Origin: Smittium culicis
Taxonomy: Eukaryota > Kickxellomycota > Harpellomycetes > Harpellales > Legeriomycetaceae
Length of the DNA stretch: 64,000 bases
Assembly: GCA_001970855.1 (NCBI GenBank)
Contig: LSSN01000792.1
Coordinates: forward strand, 1-64,000
Reading direction: 5' to 3'
Below, piece after piece: positions 24,336 through 35,200 of this stretch. The notes beneath the pieces were generated by a model that worked only from the letters and a program-made list of their open reading frames with translations, did no database searches and was not told the origin of the DNA. Position 1 is the first letter of the stretch. Each line of letters opens with the position of its first letter. A program made the position numbers and the translations under genes.

Positions 24336-24591
24336 CATTTGGGCGATTCTTTATGAAGAGGCCAACTTACAGTGTGAAATGTTACAGTGTATACATCTTT
24401 AATTTAATTAATATCCAATAAATGAAAATCATTTTTTTTTCTAGCAAATAAAAATTCTTAATTGGAATGAATAAGTGGGAAAATCGAAATGTCTTTTTAA
24501 TTCTGCCAATAATATATACAAAAACTAAATTCCCAGGCCAATAAAATTATACTGCAAAAATGTGCTCTCTTCGTTTAGAATCTCCCATTTA
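24336..24591. mobile_element. MITE-like element, GGGAGATT-end family, copy A
   Basis: The left end (24336-24368: CATTTGGGCGATTCTTTATG...AGAGG) and right end (24562-24591: GTGCTCTCTTCGTTTAGAATCTCCCATTTA, shown here in parts) are imperfect inverted repeats of about 30 bp. The same termini occur at 24965-25236 and 28175-28372. About 256 bp, non-coding. The left end is more diverged than the right. Confidence 0.5.
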
Positions 24592-24761
24592 ATAGTTTAA
24601 ACAAATGCAGCATTAAAGGGCAATATGATTGACAGTAGCAATAAACTATCTTGATTCAGAAATTTCCAAATATGTAAATGATTTCGAAAGAGTGGAGTTT
24701 TTTTTATTTAATTTTTTCTAGTTGCAGCGATTCTACTATTAAACGCTGTTAGAAAATAGTA

Positions 24762-24965
24762 TTAACCCTTTACCGAGCGGTAGACTGTTTTTGATCTACG
24801 AAATATAACCAACAGCGTTAAGTAAAATTAATTTAATTCAATTCCGAGGCTTTAAGAAGTATTGGTATATTGTAAAATAACAACAAATAGTAAACTTCAT
24901 TATTAGTCATAAACGAACCAATAAATATATTTTTTCAAAGAGCGTTGGATGGGAAAGGGATAAAT
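24762..24965 (+). mobile_element. TTAA-type piggyBac-like MITE, best-preserved copy
   Basis: Starts TTAACCCTTTACCGAGCGG and ends GCGTTGGATGGGAAAGGGATAA. The terminal repeats are CCCTTTaCC / CCCTTTcCC when the right end is read on the opposite strand. TTAA at the left, with a one-base change (ATAA) at the right, is the target duplication expected of piggyBac-superfamily elements. About 202 bp, non-coding. It aligns with copies at 1727, 7908 and 51084. Confidence 0.75.
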
Positions 24966-25236
24966 AAATGGGAGATTCTTAAATAGGAGAGCGCTTTTGG
25001 ACATAGTGAGCTACAGTGAATAAAGTCGCATAAAAAGTTAATAGCCAGTGAATAGGAATTGAACTGTTGTATGGCAAATAATAATTTCAAAACCAAATAA
25101 ATATAAATCAAAATCAAAATCAAAATCAAATTGACTTTCAGGTTCAGCCAATTATATTTTTTATTTTTTAATGTTCGGTCCAATAACTATTATCTGCATC
25201 AGAGTGCTTACTTCGTCCAGAATCTCTCAAATTTTA
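24965..25236. mobile_element. MITE-like element, GGGAGATT-end family, copy B
   Basis: The left end TAAATGGGAGATTCTTAAAT...GAGAGCGC (24965-24994) matches, as an inverted repeat, the right end GTGCTTACTTCGTCCAGAAT...CTCTC (25204-25236). The left end is also 25/30 identical (inverted) to the right end of copy A. About 270 bp. It abuts the right end of the TTAA-type MITE. Its right part lies in the segment duplicated across the assembly gap, so a second right terminus sits at about 25964-25996. Confidence 0.5.
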
Positions 25237-25752
25237 TGATTCAGTGAATAGCTTTATCTAATTTTACTATCAAATCAAATAGATAGTAAAAAATAGCCCG
25301 CTTTTTATACGGATATATTATTATCTTCGCAATGGTCGATGAAAGATCTAATATTAAAAGGCTTTATAAAAGTGTATTCTAAAAACTAAGGCGAAATTTT
25401 GAGATTTATAAAAACAAAATTTGTATTTTTAGATACTGTAAGGAATTTTAGTTAGCAGCAGTAGAAATTGTCTTTTGATAAACAGTCAATTATTTATTGT
25501 GAATACGTAGTATATTATAGAAAAAATAAAAGCAGGTAAATAACAAAGCGATTGAATTATAAAATTTATGGAAGCCATATGGATAAAAAAAGAGAGTATA
25601 TATTCAGTTTGATATTTTTTCCTAGTACAAGTATTTTGTTTGTAGAATCTGTTAAAAATTAATTCATTAAAATTAAATCAGCTAGATCTAAATGGATCAG
25701 ATTTTATTCTTTTTTTTTTTTTTTTTTTTAACGGTGAATTTATTGATAAAAG
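25105..25752 (+). repeat. Direct repeat, left copy, abutting assembly gap
   Basis: 648 bp, almost identical to 25865-26511. Differences seen are a cluster near 25336-25346 (CGATGAAAGATC versus CAATGGAATATC) and one T in the poly-T run. It begins with an (AAAATC)n tract and ends exactly at the N gap, inside a LINE poly(A)/3' UTR. This is either a real tandem duplication or redundant contig ends joined by scaffolding. Confidence 0.95.
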
Positions 25753-25864
25753 NNNNNNNNNNNNNNNNNNNNNNNNNNNNNNNNNNNNNNNNNNNNNNNN
25801 NNNNNNNNNNNNNNNNNNNNNNNNNNNNNNNNNNNNNNNNNNNNNNNNNNNNNNNNNNNNNNNN
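25753..25864. other. Assembly gap, 112 N
   Basis: 112 undetermined bases. The left contig stops inside a LINE 3' end, and the right contig restarts with the sequence found 760 bp upstream. The stated gap size is probably an estimate. Confidence 0.99.
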
Positions 25865-26511
25865 AAATCAAAATCAAAATCAAAATCAAATTGACTTTCA
25901 GGTTCAGCCAATTATATTTTTTATTTTTTAATGTTCGGTCCAATAACTATTATCTGCATCAGAGTGCTTACTTCGTCCAGAATCTCTCAAATTTTATGAT
26001 TCAGTGAATAGCTTTATCTAATTTTACTATCAAATCAAATAGATAGTAAAAAATAGCCCGCTTTTTATACGGATATATTATTATCTTCGCAATGGTCAAT
26101 GGAATATCTAATATTAAAAGGCTTTATAAAAGTGTATTCTAAAAACTAAGGCGAAATTTTGAGATTTATAAAAACAAAATTTGTATTTTTAGATACTGTA
26201 AGGAATTTTAGTTAGCAGCAGTAGAAATTGTCTTTTGATAAACAGTCAATTATTTATTGTGAATACGTAGTATATTATAGAAAAAATAAAAGCAGGTAAA
26301 TAACAAAGCGATTGAATTATAAAATTTATGGAAGCCATATGGATAAAAAAAGAGAGTATATATTCAGTTTGATATTTTTTCCTAGTACAAGTATTTTGTT
26401 TGTAGAATCTGTTAAAAATTAATTCATTAAAATTAAATCAGCTAGATCTAAATGGATCAGATTTTATTCTTTTTTTTTTTTTTTTTTTAACGGTGAATTT
26501 ATTGATAAAAG
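25865..26511 (+). repeat. Direct repeat, right copy
   Basis: 647 bp, nearly identical to 25105-25752, starting at the first base after the gap with the same (AAAATC)n tract. It continues past 26511 into the LINE 3' end that the left copy lacks because of the gap. Confidence 0.95.
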
Positions 26512-26640
26512 TACATACTATTAAAAAAACTAATAAAATATATAAATTTTCAACCAATTCCCCTCTGGACCTCTAGGTCCTCCGTACCTTGCAGGCATTG
26601 GATCAACAGATTTTATTCAAACTGGTTATTTTTTAGTAGT
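26470..26640 (-). mobile_element. 5'-truncated LINE 3' end with poly(A) tail
   Basis: On the minus strand, a short stretch related to the C-terminus of the 18.6-kb LINE ORF2 (QCLQGTEDLEVQRGIG, then TGA at 26552-26550) is followed by about 60 nt of 3' UTR containing CAATAAATTCACCGTT and a 19-nt A tail (T run 26470-26488 on the plus strand). The 3' UTR differs from that of the full-length element, so it belongs to a separate subfamily. The same tail also occurs at 25710-25729 in the left repeat copy. Confidence 0.65.
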
Positions 26641-26697
26641 AATCAAATTAGACCTTTTCTATATCGATAGATAACTCCTATATCAGATTTGAAACGA

Positions 26698-26762
26698 TTA
26701 TCTCAAACAATAATCTCAAACAATAATCTCAAACAGTAATCTCAAACAGTAATCTGAAACAG
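26698..26762 (+). repeat. 13-bp tandem repeat, five units
   Basis: Five consecutive units of TAATCTCAAACAR with single-base variants (the first begins TT; the fifth has CTGAAAC). Non-coding position between two LINE fragments. Confidence 0.9.
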
Positions 26763-27295
26763 TACCAGTAGCCAATAATGTATATTATTAGTTCTGGTTT
26801 ATGGCTTCGGAGATAAACATTATTTTTATTTTTAGAATATATTTTAGGCATTTCCTGGGCTGTGAAATTGTTTTGATCCGCCAAAACTTGAAATTAGGAT
26901 TACATAAGTTATAATTATTCCGAAAATTGTAAATCCAATGCCTTAATAAAATCAAACAGCAACCAGCAAATGGATATTGAGAATGATCTTATCTAACGAA
27001 TCAGATAATACTATAATTGGAAGTAGTTTTCCCATGAAAGGATTATATGGGCTTAGATAAGTGTGGGTAATTACGTATATATTTCATAAATAAACTAACT
27101 TTTCTAATAAGGATATAATTTTACACATTCTTACATTATAATTATATAAAAGCTGATATTAAAATTTAGAAAAATAGCACAAATTAAATTTGATGTATGG
27201 TAGCGGTATATCATTTGATTGATAGTACCATTTTATACATAAACAGCCATATTATCTAAAATAACATCTCAATTTAAAAATTTCAGAACTTTAAT
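26763..27295. other. Spacer between LINE fragments
   Basis: AT-rich sequence with no gene, repeat or RNA that I can recognise. Confidence 0.5.
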
Positions 27296-27470
27296 TCAAA
27301 TTAGTCCTTGGGCCAATCCCCAGTAGGTTTGGAACTGCTATAGCGGCGGAGGGGGGTCAGTTGAAAAATTATTTTTGTAATAATTTTAACTTTTTATATA
27401 TTTTTTGATAGTTTTTAGCATACTTTTAAATTATGTTTAATAAACTCTGTGAAAATTAAAAAAAATTCAA
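27296..27470 (+). mobile_element. 5'-truncated LINE 3' end, same subfamily as the full-length copy
   Basis: The plus strand carries the end of ORF2 (GQSPVGLELL, a stop, then RRRGVS and TGA 27362-27364), followed by a 3' UTR ending ATTATGTTTAATAAACTCTG and an A-rich tail. This aligns with the 3' end of the minus-strand element at 18505-18660, in opposite orientation. Only about 170 bp remain. Confidence 0.75.
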
Positions 27471-27929
27471 ATTATTTTAGTAATATTCGTATGCTACTAA
27501 TTACATAAAACTCAAGATAGTAGGCTAATTTTCAAATGCTCGTAATCTTATTAAATTTCAGCCCGGCTCTAAACATAATCTAGTGTAATAAAAAAGCCAG
27601 GGAAAAAGGAAAAAGCTTATCAGATTGGGTATTACAGTGTTTAAAGTTGGAAAAAATTTTCGTTTCCTGAAAAAAATATATGGAAAGATCTTGTCAAATA
27701 AAAGTCTCAAAAAAAAGTTCATATTTATTATGCCAATAATACTTCTTATATAATAGACTTTAATTTTTCTTTTAGTCAACAATATAGCTCGAGAGTCAAA
27801 CATAAGTGGAATACTGATAGTAACGCTTAGGTTAAACTAATGATTTTTAAGCAAGGTATAATTATCTCTAGCTGTTTTGCTGATAGACCAGCAATGAAAT
27901 TCATTATTGTTATGAAATTAATTTTTTAC

Positions 27930-27972
27930 CATTAGCATCAGATAAATTCACCGTTTAAAAAAAAAAAAAAAA
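27930..27972 (+). mobile_element. Minimal LINE 3' tail remnant
   Basis: GATAAATTCACCGTTT followed by A16 (27957-27972) matches the 3' tail of the minus-strand fragment at 26470-26640 (AATAAATTCACCGTT then A19). It is probably a severely 5'-truncated insertion; the matching region is short. Confidence 0.4.
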
Positions 27973-28174
27973 CCATTAAGATCAAATTTATTATTTTATA
28001 GTTTGTATTATTGTTATCCCACATGATAAGTTCCATGATTATAAATTTATATAAATGCATGGCGTATGTGGAAGAAATGCGCAGGTGCAATATCAAAAAT
28101 ATATATAAGCACAATGTAAAGAAAATCTACAAGCTGAATTAAATAAAAGTAAGCTGATTTGTGATTTTGGTATA

Positions 28175-28372
28175 TGATATATTTTTCGGAGAAGCGGAAC
28201 TTTTTTTCTTATAAGTTCTATTTGCTAGTATGAATTAGAGTAAACTATTGGTTGTACTAAGTTAACCATTCGATGATAAACTCTAAATTGTATTATAATT
28301 AAAAGTAATGCTACAAAGTAGGAAAACTTAATGGCAAAAGTTCCGCTCCTCCAAATAATCTCCCATATATCA
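28175..28372. mobile_element. MITE-like element with strong inverted ends, copy D
   Basis: Left GGAGAAGCGGAACTTTT (28188-28204) and right AAAAGTTCCGCTCCTCC (28336-28352) are inverted repeats with one mismatch. The homology extends outward through TGATATAT on both sides, with a block GGGAGATTA present only at the right. About 198 bp, non-coding. The termini resemble copies A and B and a possible copy near 346-731. Confidence 0.6.
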
Positions 28373-29650
28373 AGCAACTTATATCGGTTTTTATGAACAA
28401 ATCCATATTTTTTTAATGTAATATAAGTGGTAGTGATATGCTCACAAAATGTAGATTCATTACTCCTTGACGGTTAGTAAGAAATTTTATATCAGCAACC
28501 ACAATCGCCTATATATGCCAGCTAAATCCCAATAGTTTAATAAAAGCGCGAAAATATATAAAACACTAGCTTAATACAATCCGCTGAGAATAAATGTTGC
28601 ATAACAAAGATGTATGTGGTTAAGAGAATTTTTCATAAAGATATTATAGTACTTTTTTTTATTAAAAGTTTGAAAAAAATCATTTTTAAAAAAAAAAACT
28701 GCTCTCTTCAAGACAAAAAATTATTGTTTACTAAAGAGTACTAATTTTAACTGAATAGTATAAGTAAATCTTTGAAAAGGGTATTATAGAAATTGCATAC
28801 AATATTTCCAACTCTAATTTGTTATAAATATAAAAGTTAGCACAGTGCAAATAAAACTTTAATCCCATTTATAATTTTAAACTCCGTTAGAAATGTTATC
28901 AAATAAAAAATCTGTAACAGCCAGTAATTTCATTTAATTCATAAAACAAATGATATAGCCAGTAATGGCAATTTAGCTATTCAGTATAATTACAGAATAT
29001 CTTTTGAATATGTACCTTTGAATTAAAAAATAAATCTGCCTATAGATATGATCTACGATACCATTGGCTTCTGTGGTAATAATAAATGCAAGAAAATGGC
29101 AAATAAAAATCGCATTTATTCGTATCATGGGGATTGGCTATAAAAAGGCAAACTAATAATATAATTAACTGCACAATTTTTGAAGAAAAATTTTTTTTAT
29201 AACAAGAATTAAGAATTAATTATTTTTGACTGAGTGTTAGGAAACTAAAAGTGTAAATAATAAGAATAATTTTGAGTAAAAGTTGGGTTTGTAAAAAAAA
29301 AAAAAAAGTTTATTGGACTAGAGCTATGCGGGAGCAAATAATCTTTACAAATCGCAGCAAATTTCTGAAAATATGCTGAAAAAAGCCTTTTCTCAAAAAA
29401 ACTAAGGCTTATGGAAAAAAAAAGTCATATATAAACTCCTAATGTCAACGATAAGATTTCATTTTTTTGGCAAGAAATCAGGAAAATTTTTAACTTTTGA
29501 ATATCTTATTCCAAAATTTGTATAGACTTATTTTTCTTGCCCGTGCTGGTTTGCTATTATATCCATAGCTAATCAAAACCTCTTTATTTTTCAATAGTAT
29601 AATAGTATAGAGCTTGTAAATAAATCTGTTCTCAGAACTAATTTAATATA
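28373..29650. other. Spacer upstream of the second MFS gene
   Basis: AT-rich, with no gene, RNA or repeat seen. The promoter of the 29651 gene is presumably here. Confidence 0.55.
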
Positions 29651-30895
29651 ATGGAGGATAAAGATCAAGCAGTTCCTATGGTAAGAGGTGATGCCGATTC
29701 AAAGCTTTCGTGGCTGATATGCGCATGTGCGTTTTTGTGTATATTTGTTTCACAAGGAATCAACAACTCATTTGGTATCTATCAAGTATACTACACTACG
29801 GTAGCATTCCCTGACGAAAAGCCATCGCTGATATCCTGGATAGGAACAACAACAACTGCACTTATGCTTTTCACTGGAATTTTATCGAACAAATTGGCCT
29901 CTGTAATCGGTATACGCAATGTTGCTTGGATGGGCGGGCTATTTTCCTTCGCAGGACTGTTTTCCGCTTCATTTGTTAAATCTGTTCCAGCTTTGATTGT
30001 TACCCAAGGGCTATTGCTTGGTATTGGGTCCGGATTTATGTACTCATGTTCAATATCAGTAACTGCTATGTGGTTCGATAAATATCTTGGTGCAGCTATT
30101 GGGATCGTTACCTCAGGATCAGGTGTTGGTGGAATAGCAATATCTAGAATTGTATTTGCAATAATCAACAAATTGGGCCATCAATGGGCGCTGAGGATAA
30201 CTTCCTTCATTTCCATATTCATCCTGATCATTTTCACAATACCTTTCAAACCTAGAGTATCCTCCTCAAAAGCTGAGAAAGTCGTCGATCTATCGGCTCT
30301 AAAATCGCCTTTGTTCATATGTCTTTGCTTATGTGGCTTTTTGGGAAATTTAGGCTTTGTTGTTCCTGTATACTTTTTACCATCTGCTTCTCTTCAAATT
30401 GGCGCAACAGATAACTTTGCATCAAACCTTGTAACTTTATTCAATGTCGGATATTTTGTTGGTGGAATACTTACCGGAAGAGCTGCAGATTATGTTGGTC
30501 CTACCAATATGTTTGGAATTTCCACCTTCTTTATCGGGTTCTTTACCCTTGTGTTTTGGGTTCTATGGAAAACTCTTGCAACGCTTGCTGTTACTGCATT
30601 CTTTTACGGATTCTTCATATCCGGGTTTGTTGGTCTTTGCATCGCCTCAATTGCTAAATATTACGCTGCAGATAAGATCCTGTCTTATAACGGGGTTTAC
30701 TTGTTCATCAACGGTGCTTCTCTAATTGCTGGTAACTTCCTCGTCTCATATTTCTTGGATAACCTTGGTAAAGGCACAAACTTTAGATATGTCGCAACAT
30801 TCAGTTCAATCGTTCAAATAGTTGGCTCATTTTTCATTATCCCTGCGATATTTTATATTAGAAGCCACTTCAAGACAAATTCATGGGCAAATTAA
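29651..30895 (+). CDS. MFS transporter, monocarboxylate porter (MCT/SLC16-like) family, paralogue
   Basis: Intron-less, 414 aa, about twelve hydrophobic segments. It shares the whole motif order with the 6181-7446 protein: SWLICACAFLCIFVSQGINNSFGIYQ at the first helix, SWIGTTTTALMLFTGI, GIGSGFMYSCSISVTAMWFDKYLG, SGSGVGGIA, GHQWALRITSF and a late GLCIASIAKYYAADK. Both end in a short basic tail with a C-terminal SW(L/A)N. The pair therefore arose by gene duplication, but the copies now lie 22 kb apart on opposite strands. Codon usage is richer in C/G-ending codons than the neighbouring spacers, consistent with an expressed gene. The family imports small organic acids or related solutes with protons; the substrate is not deducible. 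Confidence 0.9.
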   Translation: MEDKDQAVPMVRGDADSKLSWLICACAFLCIFVSQGINNSFGIYQVYYTTVAFPDEKPSLISWIGTTTTALMLFTGILSNKLASVIGIRNVAWMGGLFSFAGLFSASFVKSVPALIVTQGLLLGIGSGFMYSCSISVTAMWFDKYLGAAIGIVTSGSGVGGIAISRIVFAIINKLGHQWALRITSFISIFILIIFTIPFKPRVSSSKAEKVVDLSALKSPLFICLCLCGFLGNLGFVVPVYFLPSASLQIGATDNFASNLVTLFNVGYFVGGILTGRAADYVGPTNMFGISTFFIGFFTLVFWVLWKTLATLAVTAFFYGFFISGFVGLCIASIAKYYAADKILSYNGVYLFINGASLIAGNFLVSYFLDNLGKGTNFRYVATFSSIVQIVGSFFIIPAIFYIRSHFKTNSWAN

Positions 30896-32227
30896 TTTAT
30901 TTTTGGGTTGTAATGATTATACCATTTCTTACTTCCTATATTCATAAATAGGTTTTTATCCGATATAATAGCATATTTATCTAATAAGCATTGAATTTTG
31001 GCATCAAAAATATGTATATAGATTAAATCAAATAACAAAATCCATAACATCTATTTTAAACGCGTCTTTTCTGTTGGGTTGTTATTATTACTTTTTGGTT
31101 ATCCTGGCTCAAGTAAAAAAATATTAGCTCTTATATCATCAACGCTGGCTTTTAATATCCTAAAAAAAAAAGCCTAGCTATTGTTTTTTATGTCGTTCGA
31201 ATTCCATTAATCAATATCAATTTTTAAGGTGTCAATAATGGCACATATATTCATGAAACCAAATCACGAAAAGTCTCAAGATTATTTACATTAAAAATAT
31301 CACTAATACCAAAGTATTTTGAAAATCTATTTTTTTAGTAGAAAAGACGTGACGAACGAATAAGTATTATCCATAGCCAAGATTTAAAAGAGTAGCAACG
31401 GTACAGTATTTTTTAATGGGCTTTAAAACAGCAGCATACAATCTGGATATGCGTCAACTCTGGTAGTAATCAAGCCTAGATTAAAGAATATAGATCGAAA
31501 TACTGTTATTTAATTTATTTCCTAATCAGCGTATATTGATATTTAGTGGGCAAGTATTACGGCGTAGTGAGAGACTCAGTTTAGGACCAGCAAAACAAAC
31601 AATTATTATAACTATTTAAAGAGTTCAAGTTTTCTAATATTTTTTACCGCAATGTATTTATATAAAAGGAATATTTTCAAATATATAATTTTTATGAAAG
31701 AGCGATTTATAGTTTTACTAAAGAGCTTATGATCCTTGCGTCATCAATGCTCGAATATATATTTATATTTATTTATACGCATTTATTATTTTGGAGTTTA
31801 TATGTATCGAAATGTTTATTCTTTGCCAAAAGGAAAAATTCTATAGCTACTGTAAAGGCAAATTCGAGTAAGGTTTAAACACAATGAGCAAATCGTTGAG
31901 TCTCAAATCAGGACAGGATTTCGCTATTATTTTTATTGGCTAATCTATAAAAAAGTAAATAAACATAATCGAAATTCAGAGCAAAAAGAAACAGAGCCAA
32001 AGAATAAAGCTAAAGAATGTCAAGTTGGCTTACATATTTCTTTCTTAGTGCCATTTGGACCCGTTAGGCATAATTCTGTATTCATATGTCATTCTTTCTG
32101 ATAATAATAACAACCAATTTTTGATTTCCTCCTCCAATTATTACTTTTATCTTGACTATATAAATTCATAATTTAAAAATACTCGTACTTAAACGCCCTA
32201 AAAAATATTGATTATCATAAAGCATTA
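30896..32227. other. Spacer upstream of SCC3
   Basis: Tandem intergenic region. A TATA-like CTATATAAATTC lies at about 32156-32167, 60-70 bp before the SCC3 start, and could be a core promoter. No gene seen. Confidence 0.5.
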
Positions 32228-35200
32228 ATGTCGGATAATTCAAATAAGAGGACTACTCGACAGAGTGTGCTCCCATTCAAGCAAGCCGACAGCAAAAGCA
32301 TGCCTCCTCCGCAATCTAAGCGTAAAAGAGCACCCAAAAACCCTGCTACTCCAACCCAAACCGCTTCAAAGAAGTTCAAAGGTAAATTAGGAGCCTCAAA
32401 GATTGAAGAACGCGAAAGCGAACGAAATCAAAAAGCTAGAAGATCGTCTTTAAAATCTAATAAATCTTATCAAGAAGTCGAAGCTAGCGATTCCAGCGAT
32501 AGCTCTGGCAGTGAAGGAGATTCTCATTCAGATTTGAGCGGTAGCTCTAGTTCTGATTATTCTAACGATGAGGAAGATGAGGAAGAAGTAGTGTCATACA
32601 AGGCCAAAAAATTGCCAACAAAGTCTACTCCCATAAAAAACTCGAAAAAATCCACTGCTTCAAGTAAAGATAACAGAATAAAATCTCCTAAAAAGAAAGC
32701 AAAAAAATCCAAACAGAAAGCACTATTAGAATCTTCAGAATTGAACTGTAAGCTATACTCTGATCTTATCGAGCTCAATTGCGACGTAGAGTCTATTTCA
32801 AGCAATTGGATTGATCAGTTTTGCGAAAATAATAATGACTCGATCATTGAATTTTCCAACTTTACTTTAAGAATATCAGGTTGTGTGGGCTCAGTAGAAG
32901 CAGAAGAACTACTAACCACTAAGAATATGGAAGAATGTCTCGACAGAATTAAAGTTGAAAACAACCAATCTGAAATCAAACTTGAACCACTTGTATACAA
33001 TAAATCAAAAATAGGTAGATCCAAGCTTTCTCAATGCGTAGACTTTGTTAAAACCATTATTCTAACCGGCAGCGACGTGTTCATTTTTGGAGACCGCGAT
33101 CATCAACTAGAAAACATATTTGTTGAAGGCGCCAGCCAAGGTAGCTACAAAAAACCCTCATTGTTTTTGCGAGTAATGTCAAAATGGCTAGAGACCTTGT
33201 CAAAAAGCAACTACCGCCCATTTAGAAAAATTGGAACAATCTTGTATTGCAACATTAAATCTTCAATGAGCTCTCTAAATAAATCAATAAGAGACAACGT
33301 TTTGTCGCTTAACAAGCAGCTAGAAATTGCAAAAAAATCTGCTGCCGCTAAAAAAAACCAAAACGCCGCAAATAAAAATAAAATATCGCTTCTTGAAGAA
33401 CAAATTTCCGAGCTTACAAACCAACAGCAACTAATCAAATCAGAGTTTAACTACATCTTTGAAAAAATATTTCTACACAGGTACCTTGACGTCTCCGCAG
33501 ACATTAGGGTAGATTGCGTTAATTTTTTAGCTGATTGGACTGTCAAAGACCATGTCAGTTTCCTAGAAAACCGCTTCTTAAAGTACTTGGGTTGGTTATG
33601 GAATGATTCTGATGAAAAAGTCCGCCTAGCTGCTATCGATGCTATTAGAAGCATTATTGATATAAGCAGCTCTGTCGCGTCCCAATTAAGAAGCTTTTTT
33701 GACAGGTTTGGTCCAAGACTAATCCAGCTATCTGTAGCTGATGTTGATAGCAATGTCATGGTTGCTGCTTTAAAGCTAATTGTAAGAGTAGCTGATTATG
33801 GTATGCTTATTTCTGATGAATCTCGAATATCCTCGGCTTTATCCGAAATATCTAAACCATCTGGCACAAATGATACTACTGAAGCTGCTAACGACGCTTC
33901 ATCACAAAATAAAACACAAACGAAGAAGTCTAAGCGATCGTCTCAAAAAAGTTTCTCCCAGCAACTAATTGATGATTCTGAAAACTCTGACTCTGAAAGC
34001 GACCCAGATTCTAACACTAGCTCTAAGCAAAGAAAGAGTTCAAAAAGCGCTAAAGATAAAAATAGCTCAGAAAATGACTATGGAATCGTTGATCTCTATG
34101 ACCCTATAATAATTAAAAAAAATAACGCAATACAGAACACTAATTATCCTCCTGACCTTGTTTTAAGGTATTTATCCCCATTGATAACGCATTCACAGGC
34201 ATCTGTTAGATCTGCTGCCGCAACTTTGGTTATTTGGTGGATCAAAAAAAGCTGGATTCCTGTTTTTTTAAGCTCTTCGAACTTTTCCTCTAAAAATTCA
34301 TCCAATAGTATGGATGTCGAAGATGATGATTCCACAGACAAAAACTCTAAGTTCGCTTTTTTAAAAGCGATATCTTCTTTCCTTTGTCTAATCAATAACA
34401 GCGAAACACAATCTTCTAATCCTGATATGCATATTTCAGATAGCAGCAAACCATTATTAGCAAATATCGCTTTATCTCCAAATAATATATCAAAACATGA
34501 ACACGAATTGAGTGATGTATTGGCGTTTTTAGATCTAGTTAACTTTAAATCTGGCAACAAACTTAATTTCTTGTCAGCAACCAAAGTAGGATTCGGAAAT
34601 GATTCATTTAAACTTATAGCCTCAGCAGTTTCACTTTACAATAAATCAGCTGATTTCCAAAATATTGAAGTTCTTTTTGATTTCTTAGCTCAGGATCACT
34701 CAGTATCTGTAATCGAAAAAAGAAAAAAAATAAAGCCCTCAAGTAAAAGTGAGATTATGTTATCAGCAGATGAAGAGTTATCTTTACTAAAAGCTAGTTT
34801 GGTCTGGCTAGGCTCCTTAGCTTCAACATTATTTAATAAGGCCTCCTCTTTATCTGGGAGCTCGTCAAAGAATTCGATTTATAAACAAATTTACTCGGCT
34901 TTTGAAGGGTTTTCTAGAAACCTTCTAATATTTTTTACTAGGTATAAAAATCAACCTGAATTTCTAGAAACATTATTAGCAGTTTCAGTGATTGGTTTCA
35001 ACCCACAGTATTTTTTTAGCAATAATAAAATTTCTGATCTAAAGTCAATCGTAGATATCTTAGAACAGATTCTTGATGTTCATAAAGACAACGTAATTGT
35101 TAGTCAGCTATCATTATATCTACTAGCAATAGTCGATGACAGTAAGATACTTGGAATGACAGGAGTCACTCTCGAGGGCGAATCAGTAAACAACATTTCT

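Noticed and set aside
24935..25183. 82-codon minus-strand frame starting MDRTLKNKKYNW
   Set aside because: Overlaps MITE termini and the (AAAATC)n tract; repetitive ILILI segment comes from the simple repeat.
26470..27972. A single 1.5-kb terminal-inverted-repeat transposon bounded by poly-T/AACGGTGAATTTAT and its complement
   Set aside because: The inverted ends are better explained as two independent LINE 3' tails with poly(A) in opposite orientations; the adjoining sequences differ and no interior transposase is present.
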